A stretch of DNA of 20,668 nt. It comes from JBBRSL01 sp038245435. Lineage in GTDB: Bacteria; Patescibacteriota; Saccharimonadia; Saccharimonadales; CAIOMD01. The stretch lies in the NCBI GenBank assembly GCA_038245435.1, contig JBBRSL010000020.1, positions 1-20,668 on the forward strand, in the 5' to 3' direction. Position 1 is the first letter of the stretch, and each line of letters begins with the position of its first letter. The notes below the pieces were generated by a model. The model saw only the letters and a list, made by a program, of their open reading frames with translations. It was not told the DNA's origin and did no database searches. The position numbers and the translations under genes are program-made. Shown one piece after another: positions 8,616-16,161 of this stretch.

Positions 8616-11244
8616 GAAAATTCGCAGAATTTTTCGCTCATTTGTAAAAAAGCTGAAAAAAAATAGCCGAGTTCGTACAGCGCAAAAGTACGTAAGTACA
8701 CGTACGTTTGAAAATCGTTACTTCCGAGCTTCACTATTAATTTTATTCACTGGTAGCGCCTATTGGTCATATATCGGTGCAAAGATTCAATTGAGTAATG
8801 CCGACCAACTCGTTAATTCAATGCTTTTTGAATCAGCGACTACCTTTCATGGAGCGCTCCTGCCAAGTACACATAGCTTTCTCATTAAATGGCCTCTATT
8901 TATTCTAATTAAAAGTGCCGGACTCACTGCTGGAGCCTACATAATTGCAACGGTTGTATTGGTACTTGCAACTATTGCTATCTTTGCGCGGATTTTGTAC
9001 AAAATAGAGTCACGTAAACTAAATATAGGCACTATTTACCTCGGACTTAGTTCTGTACTCATGTTAGTACCAACCGTTGCATACTCTGGGGCATTACTGC
9101 CTGTTAATATGGCGATGGCAACAACTCGAAATATCGAATATGCACTGTTTATTGTGGCGCTTATCTGTGTTATAAAAGCTCGTAGTTCAATTCGCTCAAA
9201 ATATGCATGGATTGCAGTTATAATTCTCGGTTTACTGTTTGCAAGCGACAAATTGTATTTGAGCATTAACTTCGCAGCAAGTTGTTTTTTGCTAATCGTA
9301 TATGCACTCGCCCGAAAATGGGATTTTGCAAAAGTCTGGTTCCGGTGGCTAACATTGTCTGTAGTTGCCACAGTTTTTGCTGTCGGGCTTCTGGTTGCAA
9401 TCAATAAGTTTGGATTAACCAATATTATAAGCGGTGGTGCGGTAACCCCCTATGCATTTGTAACTAATCTTAAAGAAATTACCATAGGTGCAAGTTATGC
9501 TATTCTGGGTATTTTTACTAACTTTGGAGCGAATCCTGCTTATGATGCGATGGTGCTAAAAGAGGTGCCGGCTCATGCATTTCACAAGCTCTTGGCGCCC
9601 AGCGGACCTGCCTATATTATCAACGCTATTTTTCTACTATCAATATTCGGTTATGGCATTTGGCTTCTCAAAGCTTCTTTCACAAAAAAACCATTACACG
9701 CCAAAAACCCACGTTTTGGTATTGTGCTTTCAGTTATGCTAATCGCTACTAGCCTTGCATCAATTGGTTCCTACATTTTTACCAAACACTATTATCCGGC
9801 CGATGCACGCTATCTAAGCATTATATTCTTTACTGCATTTGTGTGCCTCGCTACCTTCAGCTCAGCAAACCGTTGGAAAAAACTACCTTTAAGCATTATC
9901 GGGTTATTGTTTATTGTAAGCTCCCTGTTAGGTGTTTTTGGAAGTTTAAAAATTTATAACAATGATTCGGTCGCACTAAGCCAAACAAATAATCAGAACT
10001 ACCTTGTAAGCCAAGCACTCGAGAGCCATAAAGTGAGTGTGCTTGTTGGAGACTACTGGCGAGTAGTTCCGACAAAGTTTGTTTCTAAAAATAACGTAAA
10101 AATTGCCCCGCTCTCATCGTGCACTCAGTACAGAGATACCTTAACAAGCAAGCAATGGCAACCCAATCTACAGAACACGAGTTTTGCTTATTTACTTTCT
10201 CTCAAGAAGGGATTAACAGACTTCCCTGCATGTAGCTATGATGATGTTCTTAAGAACTTTGGCCGTCCTAGTTCGAGTGCCCTGATTTCAGGCTCGCTCG
10301 AAAATCCGGAAGAATTATTGTTATTCTACGATGGAGGTACTCACAATCAAAATAGTCGGTCACCAACAAACTATCAAAAAGAATCACCGACCGCACTTCC
10401 CATCCCTCCCAATAAAATTCAAAATATCGGCTGTGCCGACAGTACTACAGTAATGCAGATTGTTGCGCACCAAGATGATGACCTGCTCTTCATGAGCCCC
10501 GATTTATTGGGTGACCTTTCCGAAAAAAGATGCGTGCGCACTGTCTACGTTACGGCCGGGGATTCTGGTTCAAATGAATTTTATTGGCTTAAACGAGAAC
10601 AAGGTTCAGAGGCGGCATATTCATTTATGTTGGGGGCAAAAGAAGGTTGGCTCCAAAAAACAGTAAAACTCCCTGGTGGGCAATTTGCTAGCTTCGCTTC
10701 ACCAAGAGGCAACCCGCGAGTGACTCTCATATTTTTGCATCTTCCAGATGGCGGACTTAATGGGCAAGGCTTTCCTGGTTTTCACCACGAAAGTATAGCC
10801 GAATTACAGAATGGGACAATTGCAAATATAGGTACCGTTGACCAACAATCAATATATACGAGGGAGTCGCTCGTATCCGCACTTGCTGACATCATGCGAC
10901 TATATTCACCTTCGACAGTTAAGACACAAAGTGTAGACCGAGGCGAAGGCTCCATCCCTGATCATAGCGACCATAATGCAGCCGCTAGACTTGCAACTGA
11001 TGCGTTCAGCCGGTATTCGTTGCCGTTGCCTGACGAAGCAAAACCAAGCTTAACGCATTATCTAGGATATCCAGTTCGCTTATTAGCACCGAACGTTCCG
11101 GGGCCAGAATTTATACAGAAGACCGAGGCATTCATTCGCTATGCCCAGTTCGATAATGCTGTGTGTCAAAGCATGGAAGCTTGCGAACGAACCGAAACAT
11201 ATTACGGCTATTTAAGTCGCCAGTATGCTGCTCCTGCTCCGTAG
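8608..11244 (+). CDS. Polytopic GT-C-like membrane protein fused to a PIG-L-type deacetylase domain
   Basis: This 878-residue protein has three parts. Residues 1-40 are a basic cytoplasmic end. About 40-450 hold roughly 11 membrane helices, with a polar loop after helix 1 (containing NADQL) and the organisation seen in GT-C sugar transferases. From about 455 on it is soluble, and about 605-850 is a PIG-L/LmbE-type domain with AHQDDDLLF near 616, the segment VTAGDSGSNEFYWLKREQG, and HSDHNAA near 785 (zinc ligands AHxDD...HxxH). Positive-inside reasoning places the soluble part outside the cell, where it could deacetylate N-acetylated sugars of a surface glycan. The frame opens at 8575, but the ATG at 8608 has an AGG 10 nt upstream and overlaps the gtrA-like stop, so it is the likely start. 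The glycosyltransferase assignment is tentative; the PIG-L assignment is firm. Confidence 0.87.
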   Translation: MPKKIRRIFRSFVKKLKKNSRVRTAQKYVSTRTFENRYFRASLLILFTGSAYWSYIGAKIQLSNADQLVNSMLFESATTFHGALLPSTHSFLIKWPLFILIKSAGLTAGAYIIATVVLVLATIAIFARILYKIESRKLNIGTIYLGLSSVLMLVPTVAYSGALLPVNMAMATTRNIEYALFIVALICVIKARSSIRSKYAWIAVIILGLLFASDKLYLSINFAASCFLLIVYALARKWDFAKVWFRWLTLSVVATVFAVGLLVAINKFGLTNIISGGAVTPYAFVTNLKEITIGASYAILGIFTNFGANPAYDAMVLKEVPAHAFHKLLAPSGPAYIINAIFLLSIFGYGIWLLKASFTKKPLHAKNPRFGIVLSVMLIATSLASIGSYIFTKHYYPADARYLSIIFFTAFVCLATFSSANRWKKLPLSIIGLLFIVSSLLGVFGSLKIYNNDSVALSQTNNQNYLVSQALESHKVSVLVGDYWRVVPTKFVSKNNVKIAPLSSCTQYRDTLTSKQWQPNLQNTSFAYLLSLKKGLTDFPACSYDDVLKNFGRPSSSALISGSLENPEELLLFYDGGTHNQNSRSPTNYQKESPTALPIPPNKIQNIGCADSTTVMQIVAHQDDDLLFMSPDLLGDLSEKRCVRTVYVTAGDSGSNEFYWLKREQGSEAAYSFMLGAKEGWLQKTVKLPGGQFASFASPRGNPRVTLIFLHLPDGGLNGQGFPGFHHESIAELQNGTIANIGTVDQQSIYTRESLVSALADIMRLYSPSTVKTQSVDRGEGSIPDHSDHNAAARLATDAFSRYSLPLPDEAKPSLTHYLGYPVRLLAPNVPGPEFIQKTEAFIRYAQFDNAVCQSMEACERTETYYGYLSRQYAAPAP

Positions 11245-11247
11245 TTT

Positions 11248-12210
11248 CTACTGTTTTATGGCCTGGACGCGACTGTCGAGGCTCTGCGCAAGTGTTTCTT
11301 GATCTGCGGCAAGTTTATTACGCTCTTGCACAAGCTGGTTGTACTCGCTTATTAGGCTTTTAACGCTGGCAAGTTCGGCATTAAAATTTGAAACGGCTGA
11401 ATTATAGACAGGCACGGTTGCATTGTAGCTGCGATAATCTTTTGCTGCGAGTGACGCATCAAGCGCCGCCCTTTTTGCTTGAAGCTCTGAAACTCTGGAC
11501 TCGAGGCTTGATTCTCGCCTATCAATTTCGCTTTTTCTAAGCGATAAATCGGCATCATATTGTTGTACCTGATTTTGGATATCGACAAATACTTTTTCAT
11601 AATTTTCTGCTAACACCACTACTTTTAATCGATCGCCAAAGTATTGCTTATAATATTCGTCAAGCTGGCTGCCTAAATTTCGCTTCTCTGTACCTAAAAT
11701 CGAGTGTAGCTCATTAGGTATTTCGCCTGGTTCGGTCTTTTTGTAGCCTTCAATTCGCTTGGCAAGTTCAGGATCATTTATCTTCTCATAGGCAGCTTGG
11801 GTAAGTGCGTCTATTTTCTTTCGCTCGCTGGGGCTTAACCTATCATAAGCGGCATGTAACATTTCATGCGCCGCTGTGACTTCTTCGACACCCTTAAGAC
11901 GGTCATCTGTTACATCAAATACGTAAATTCCGGTTCCGTTATAGCAACCTAGAACAATCGTTTGCTCGCGCACCTTACAGTGGTTCGCGAATTCATTTCT
12001 ATCAGATAGTTTTGGGTCGTTTACGTAAAATAGTGTTCGCCCATAGTCGCTCATGCCGCTGGTTGTCGCCAGTGCTGAAATCTGAGGAGTTGGCGTGTAA
12101 TTACGCAATTTTGCCCAGTCATAAATAGTGTAGCGAGACTGCCACACACCAAAAGCTGCAAGAACAATGACTAGCAACGTTATGAGAGAAACTGTTGTTC
12201 GTTTATTCAC
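11248..12210 (-). CDS. Membrane-anchored HExxH protein with coiled-coil tail (putative zinc metalloprotease)
   Basis: A single membrane helix at about 8-23 acts as anchor or uncleaved signal, so the rest should be extracytoplasmic. H115-E116-M117-L118-H119 in AAHEMLHAAYDRLS is a zincin-type HExxH site at the start of a helix. E167 (NELHS) or E175 could supply the third zinc ligand. C78 and C89 may form a disulfide. From about 205 to the end the sequence is a long heptad-rich coiled coil. I do not recognise a named family, and catalytic activity is an inference from the motif alone. The start is GTG 12210, 18 bp after the clpC stop, with no clear Shine-Dalgarno sequence. It is therefore the second gene of the CIRCE-controlled clpC operon, which suggests a role in envelope protein stress. 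Confidence 0.82.
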   Translation of the reverse strand: MNKRTTVSLITLLVIVLAAFGVWQSRYTIYDWAKLRNYTPTPQISALATTSGMSDYGRTLFYVNDPKLSDRNEFANHCKVREQTIVLGCYNGTGIYVFDVTDDRLKGVEEVTAAHEMLHAAYDRLSPSERKKIDALTQAAYEKINDPELAKRIEGYKKTEPGEIPNELHSILGTEKRNLGSQLDEYYKQYFGDRLKVVVLAENYEKVFVDIQNQVQQYDADLSLRKSEIDRRESSLESRVSELQAKRAALDASLAAKDYRSYNATVPVYNSAVSNFNAELASVKSLISEYNQLVQERNKLAADQETLAQSLDSRVQAIKQ

Positions 12211-12228
12211 TATGCACCATTATGGCAT

Positions 12229-14709
12229 TTATTCGGTAACTTTAGAAAATACTAATGTTTTTTTCTTTACATCAACCTTAATAATATCGCCGCTTCCGTA
12301 GGTACCCTCGAGTACCCCTTCGGCCAAGTGGTCTTCAATCGAATCCTGGATAAGACGTCTCATAGGGCGCACACCGTTATGTGCGTCGTAGCCTTTGTCG
12401 AGTAGCCAGTTTTTAGCAGCCGGCGCAAGCACAATACCGATTTTTTTACGTTGTAAACGACTCGATAAATCGGTCAACTGCACATCGATAATCTTCTTAA
12501 CATCAGGCTTTGTAAGCGCTCGAAAGACAATAATCTTATCAATACGATTAATAAGCTCAGGGCGCATATGCTTTTTAAGCTCATCCTTCACTTTGCCAAC
12601 ATTTTGTTCGTGGAGTTTGTCCATATCCTTTTCGTGCGTACCTTGGCTCATACTAAACCCAAGACTGGCATCTTTTTGAAGTAGGTGGGCGCCAATATTG
12701 CTGGTCATAATAATAACGGTATTACTAAAATCGACCTTTCGGCCCTTGGCGTCAGTCAATGTGCCATCTTCAAAAATTTGCAACAACATATTAAATACTT
12801 CTGGGTGTGCCTTTTCAATTTCGTCAAACAATATCAAACTGTATGGCTTGCGACGGACTTTATCGGTGAGTTGGCCACCTTCTTCATAACCGATATACCC
12901 AGCAGGTGCGCCAACAAGTCGCGCGACGGTGTGGCGTTCGCTAAATTCACTCATGTCGATCTTAATAAGTGCATCATCTCGACCAAAGAATTCACGGGCC
13001 AGAACGCGAGCAAGTTCGGTTTTACCTACGCCAGTCGGCCCCATGAACACAAAGCTCCCAATAGGACGGTTTTCTGCTGCTAAACCAGACCTATTACGGC
13101 GTATGGCTCTCGAAACAGCCTGTACAGCTTCATCCTGACCAATGACATGTCGTTCCATCTGCTTTTCGAGCTTGAGCAAGTTCTTTGCTTCTTGTCTGAC
13201 AATCTTATGCACCGGAATACCAGTTGCGTGGGCAACAACGGCGGCAATATCATCGCTGGTGAGCGTTAAGCGCTTGCTTTCGGCTGCCTTTTCTTTCAGG
13301 GCATCGAGTTTATCTTGAGCGATACTAATACGCTGCTTATATTTTGCCGCTCGTTCATAATCTTCTTGTTCAACAGAATCATCACGGCGAACGCTTAATA
13401 AGCGAATTTCTTTAATCAGTCTTCTGTATTCACCCGGAGTTTTACCTTTATCGACGCGTAAAAGCGCCGCGGCTTCGTCGAGCATATCAATTGCCTTATC
13501 AGGCATAAATCTATCATTTATATATCGTCCCGCAAAATATACTGCATCCTCAAGTACACCATCATCTATTACGACGCCATGGAACTGCTCATAGTGGCCC
13601 TTTAAGCCCTTGAGCACCGCTAATGTTTCTTGTGGTGTCGTCTCAGGTACAACAATCGGTTGAAATCGACGCTCAAGCGCAGCATCTTTTTCGATATGTT
13701 TGTGATATTCATTTATCGTGGTTGCACCGATAACCTGGATCTTGCCGCGCGCCAATGCTGGCTTGAGTATATTGCCGGCATCAATAGCACCTTCAGCTGC
13801 GCCTGCACCAACAAGGAGATGCATTTCATCAATAAAGACGATTGTTTTAGTATCAGCAATGAGTTCTTCCATGACCTTTTTAAGCCGATCTTCAAACTCT
13901 CCGCGATATTTCGTGCCAGCAATCATAGCTGCCAAATCGAGCATAACAATGCGTTTTTCGAGTAGGCTATCAGGCACGTCCTCTGCAATAATGCGCTGCG
14001 CAAGACCTTCAACAACAGCAGTTTTACCGACGCCAGGTTCACCAATAAGTACCGGGTTATTCTTGGTACGACGATTTAAAATCGTGATTAAACGACGCAC
14101 GACTTGGTCGCGCCCAACCATCGGATCAAGTTTGCCGCTGGCTGCTTCGGCTGTTAAATCGGTACCAAAATAGTCAAGCGCACTTTTACCTTGTTTCTTC
14201 TTGGTGCGCGTGGCCGTCTTTTTAGTATTCTCGCTTTCACTGTCATACTGCTGTCTTTGCAAAAATTGCTCGAGTTCGTCGACAACCTTATCAGTATCAA
14301 CATTCATATCACGCAGCAATACGGTTGCGCGTGCATTTTTTTGCATCAGTAAGCTATACAAAATATGCTCAGTACCACAAACGTCTTGGTTAAAGTCTTG
14401 GGCATAATCCCAGCTCATCTTTAGAGCTAGCTTGGCAGTTTCGCTGAGGCCTTTGGCGCCTAGGTTTATAACAAGATTTTTAGGGGTCAAATTAAGAGCA
14501 AGTTGAGCACGCTGAAAATTTACGCCGGCGGCGCTCAATAATTTACTGGCCACGGCATCGGGCTGGGCAAGTACACCGAGCAGTACGTGCTCCGTACCAA
14601 CATAGGCCGAACCTTGGGTGCGCGCAATATGATCGGCTTGCTGCAAGCTCGCCAGTGCGTTCTCGGTTAAATGGTTCAAATATTCTTGAAAATCAGGTGA
14701 ATCAGGCAT
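12229..14709 (-). CDS. clpC: ATP-dependent Clp protease ATP-binding subunit ClpC
   Basis: ClpC is a hexameric AAA+ unfoldase that feeds damaged or tagged proteins to ClpP. The 826 residues hold the double Clp N-domain (1-150), AAA module 1 with Walker A GEPGVGKT (223-230) and FIDEMH near 293, a middle region with the UVR-like segment [13 protein letters not shown] (near 445) that distinguishes ClpC from ClpA, and AAA module 2 with GPTGVGKTE near 556 and the C-terminal D2-small domain ([10 protein letters not shown]). The tripeptide LGF near 682 is in the place of the ClpP-docking loop. All parts are present. Transcription comes from a promoter overlapped by a perfect CIRCE operator, so HrcA-type repression and heat induction are expected. 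The HExxH membrane protein gene follows after 18 bp. Confidence 0.97.
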   Translation of the reverse strand: MPDSPDFQEYLNHLTENALASLQQADHIARTQGSAYVGTEHVLLGVLAQPDAVASKLLSAAGVNFQRAQLALNLTPKNLVINLGAKGLSETAKLALKMSWDYAQDFNQDVCGTEHILYSLLMQKNARATVLLRDMNVDTDKVVDELEQFLQRQQYDSESENTKKTATRTKKKQGKSALDYFGTDLTAEAASGKLDPMVGRDQVVRRLITILNRRTKNNPVLIGEPGVGKTAVVEGLAQRIIAEDVPDSLLEKRIVMLDLAAMIAGTKYRGEFEDRLKKVMEELIADTKTIVFIDEMHLLVGAGAAEGAIDAGNILKPALARGKIQVIGATTINEYHKHIEKDAALERRFQPIVVPETTPQETLAVLKGLKGHYEQFHGVVIDDGVLEDAVYFAGRYINDRFMPDKAIDMLDEAAALLRVDKGKTPGEYRRLIKEIRLLSVRRDDSVEQEDYERAAKYKQRISIAQDKLDALKEKAAESKRLTLTSDDIAAVVAHATGIPVHKIVRQEAKNLLKLEKQMERHVIGQDEAVQAVSRAIRRNRSGLAAENRPIGSFVFMGPTGVGKTELARVLAREFFGRDDALIKIDMSEFSERHTVARLVGAPAGYIGYEEGGQLTDKVRRKPYSLILFDEIEKAHPEVFNMLLQIFEDGTLTDAKGRKVDFSNTVIIMTSNIGAHLLQKDASLGFSMSQGTHEKDMDKLHEQNVGKVKDELKKHMRPELINRIDKIIVFRALTKPDVKKIIDVQLTDLSSRLQRKKIGIVLAPAAKNWLLDKGYDAHNGVRPMRRLIQDSIEDHLAEGVLEGTYGSGDIIKVDVKKKTLVFSKVTE

Positions 14710-14759
14710 TAGATTTAGTATACCTTTCTTATCCGGGTTTACCCCCTAGATGTATGAAT

Positions 14760-14790
14760 AGTATAGCATAAATTAGCACTCACAAGTCAA
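14760..14790 (-). promoter_or_regulatory. clpC promoter
   Basis: On the minus strand, TTGACT (14790-14785) forms the -35 box, and TATACT (14765-14760) preceded by TGC forms an extended -10, with a 19-nt spacer. The start is expected near 14753, leaving a leader of about 44 nt. The -35 box lies inside the CIRCE spacer, so a bound repressor would block the polymerase. Confidence 0.75.
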
Positions 14791-14799
14791 GAGTGCTAA
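14773..14799. promoter_or_regulatory. CIRCE operator (HrcA binding site)
   Basis: TTAGCACTC and GAGTGCTAA are perfect 9-bp inverted arms with exactly 9 bp between them, matching the CIRCE consensus base for base. It covers the clpC -35 box, which is the classic placement for repression by HrcA. hrcA itself is not in this window. Confidence 0.97.
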
Positions 14800-14801
14800 A
14801 T

Positions 14802-14836
14802 AATAATAACGGCCCCTTAGAGCCGTTATTATTTTT
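14802..14836 (-). terminator. Hairpin downstream of nusA
   Basis: Twelve-base arms AATAATAACGGC (14802-14813) and GCCGTTATTATT (14822-14833) form a perfect stem with an 8-base loop. It lies 20 bp past the nusA stop and before the clpC promoter, so it probably ends the nusA transcript. On the minus strand the U-rich part is inside the stem; the better T-run is on the plus strand, where no gene ends, so the direction is uncertain. Confidence 0.6.
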
Positions 14837-14852
14837 AGCACGAAATTACAGA

Positions 14853-16028
14853 TTACGAAGCAGAATCTTCGCCGTGTTCTTCGATAGCTTCGAGTAGGCC
14901 CTTTTCGAGGTCACTCTTCTTTTTAAGTTTTGGTGCGTTAGCCGCGCCAACAATGGTAGGTGCTTCCACTTTAATTTCTTCTTTCTCTGGTTTTTCACTT
15001 TCAATATCGAGTTCATAGCCGGTAAGTTTGCTTGCAAGGCGTACGTTCTGGCCGCTCTTACCGATAGCAATTGATAGTTGATCTTCGGGAACAACGACGC
15101 GAGCGCGCTTTGCTTTTTCATCAATGATAACCTTAGTGACCTTTGTTGGGCTCAAAGCATTGGTGATGTAGGCATTGGGCTCATCAGCAAAAACAACAAT
15201 ATCAATCTTTTCTTGCTCGCCGATTTCGCTCATTACCGCCTGTACACGGGTACCATGGCCACCGACAAAGGTGCCAACTGGGTCAACGCCCGTAATGGTG
15301 CTTTGCACAGCAATCTTGCTACGCACACCAGCTTCACGGGCAATTCCCTTAATACCGACAGCGCCGCTTTCCATTTCTGGCACTTCAGATTTGAATAGTT
15401 GCTCCAAGAATTCGCTACAACCACGACTGACAATAAGCTGCGCACCGCGGAAACCGCGTTCAACATCTTTCAAATAAACCTTAACGCGTTGGCCAGGATA
15501 GTAGCGCTCGCCTTGGATTTGCTCGCTGGCAGGCATGATACCTTGTGCTTTATTAAGCTCAAGTCGAATTAAGCGACCCTCAACACGCGTTACAACACCG
15601 TTGACGACGGTATGAATTTTATCTTCGAATTCAGCCATAACGATTTCTCGCTCGGCTTCACGCAAACGTTGCAGAATAACCTGCTTAGCGGTTTGGGCTG
15701 CGACACGACCAAAATCGGTTACTTTTTCGGTCAGTTCTACAGTTTCGCCAATGGCTGTATCTTTATTAATTTTCTGTGCGTCTTCAAGCGTAATCTGTAA
15801 GTGCTCGTTTTCGACAGTTTCAACGACTTCTTTGCTAATAAATACGGTGACTTCACCATTATTGGTATTGATTACTGAGCGAACTTCTTGTTCACGGTCA
15901 CCATAATCGCGGCGCCATGCAGCAGCGAGGGCTTGCTGAATTGCATCTTGCACGACGTCTTCTGGTAGGTTCTTTTCTTCGGCAATGGCTTTAACGGCCA
16001 TGACGAGCTGTTTTGTTTCTAACTCCAT
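14853..16028 (-). CDS. nusA: Transcription termination/antitermination factor NusA
   Basis: NusA binds RNA polymerase and nascent RNA and modulates pausing, termination and antitermination. The 391 residues contain the N-terminal polymerase-binding domain (1-125, including the AAWRRDYG segment), the S1 domain (about 137-200), KH1 (VGTFVGGHGTRVQ, about 251-263) and KH2 (IAIGKSGQNVRLA, about 320-332). The C-terminal acidic repeats of some NusA proteins are absent. A charged linker instead leads to a short tail, LLEAIEEHGE at 378-387, which is shared with the PIN/TRAM protein in this window. ATG 16028 has AAGG at an 8-nt gap. The gene is transcribed alone here, from a promoter near 16110, through a leader that contains a terminator-like hairpin. 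Confidence 0.96.
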   Translation of the reverse strand: MELETKQLVMAVKAIAEEKNLPEDVVQDAIQQALAAAWRRDYGDREQEVRSVINTNNGEVTVFISKEVVETVENEHLQITLEDAQKINKDTAIGETVELTEKVTDFGRVAAQTAKQVILQRLREAEREIVMAEFEDKIHTVVNGVVTRVEGRLIRLELNKAQGIMPASEQIQGERYYPGQRVKVYLKDVERGFRGAQLIVSRGCSEFLEQLFKSEVPEMESGAVGIKGIAREAGVRSKIAVQSTITGVDPVGTFVGGHGTRVQAVMSEIGEQEKIDIVVFADEPNAYITNALSPTKVTKVIIDEKAKRARVVVPEDQLSIAIGKSGQNVRLASKLTGYELDIESEKPEKEEIKVEAPTIVGAANAPKLKKKSDLEKGLLEAIEEHGEDSAS

Positions 16029-16071
16029 ATTTTTACCTTTCGTTATAAAAAATCAATGTGGTTCTTTTATG

Positions 16072-16097
16072 AAAAAATCCGACCAAGTCGGCCGGAT
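16072..16097 (-). terminator. Terminator-like hairpin in the nusA 5' leader (possible attenuator)
   Basis: On the minus strand the arms ATCCGGCC and GGTCGGAT pair over 8 bp (one G-U) around the loop GACTT, directly followed by a run of T (16077-16072). This is a textbook intrinsic terminator facing nusA, 44 nt before its ATG. No minus-strand gene ends nearby. It starts within a few bases of the predicted nusA transcript start, so it either attenuates nusA or stops antisense read-through coming from the yraN side. Confidence 0.7.
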
Positions 16098-16106
16098 AAC
16101 AATTAC

Positions 16107-16135
16107 ATGATACCATTATTAGAAGATTTACACAA
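16107..16135 (-). promoter_or_regulatory. nusA promoter
   Basis: On the minus strand, TTGTGT (16135-16130) and TATCAT (16112-16107) are separated by 17 nt, and the -10 box is extended by TGG. The predicted transcript start is near 16100, immediately before the leader hairpin. Confidence 0.6.
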
Positions 16136-16161
16136 AACTAACGAAAAGGTACCCTTACCCT

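Noticed and set aside
9036..9422. 128-codon minus-strand frame inside the membrane/PIG-L gene
   Set aside because: It is an antisense shadow of a membrane-helix region, with no ribosome binding site or recognisable motif.
12395..14407. Several plus-strand open frames of 60-150 codons opposite clpC
   Set aside because: They lie antisense to a fully conserved gene, have no family motifs or ribosome binding sites, and are explained by the codon pattern of clpC.
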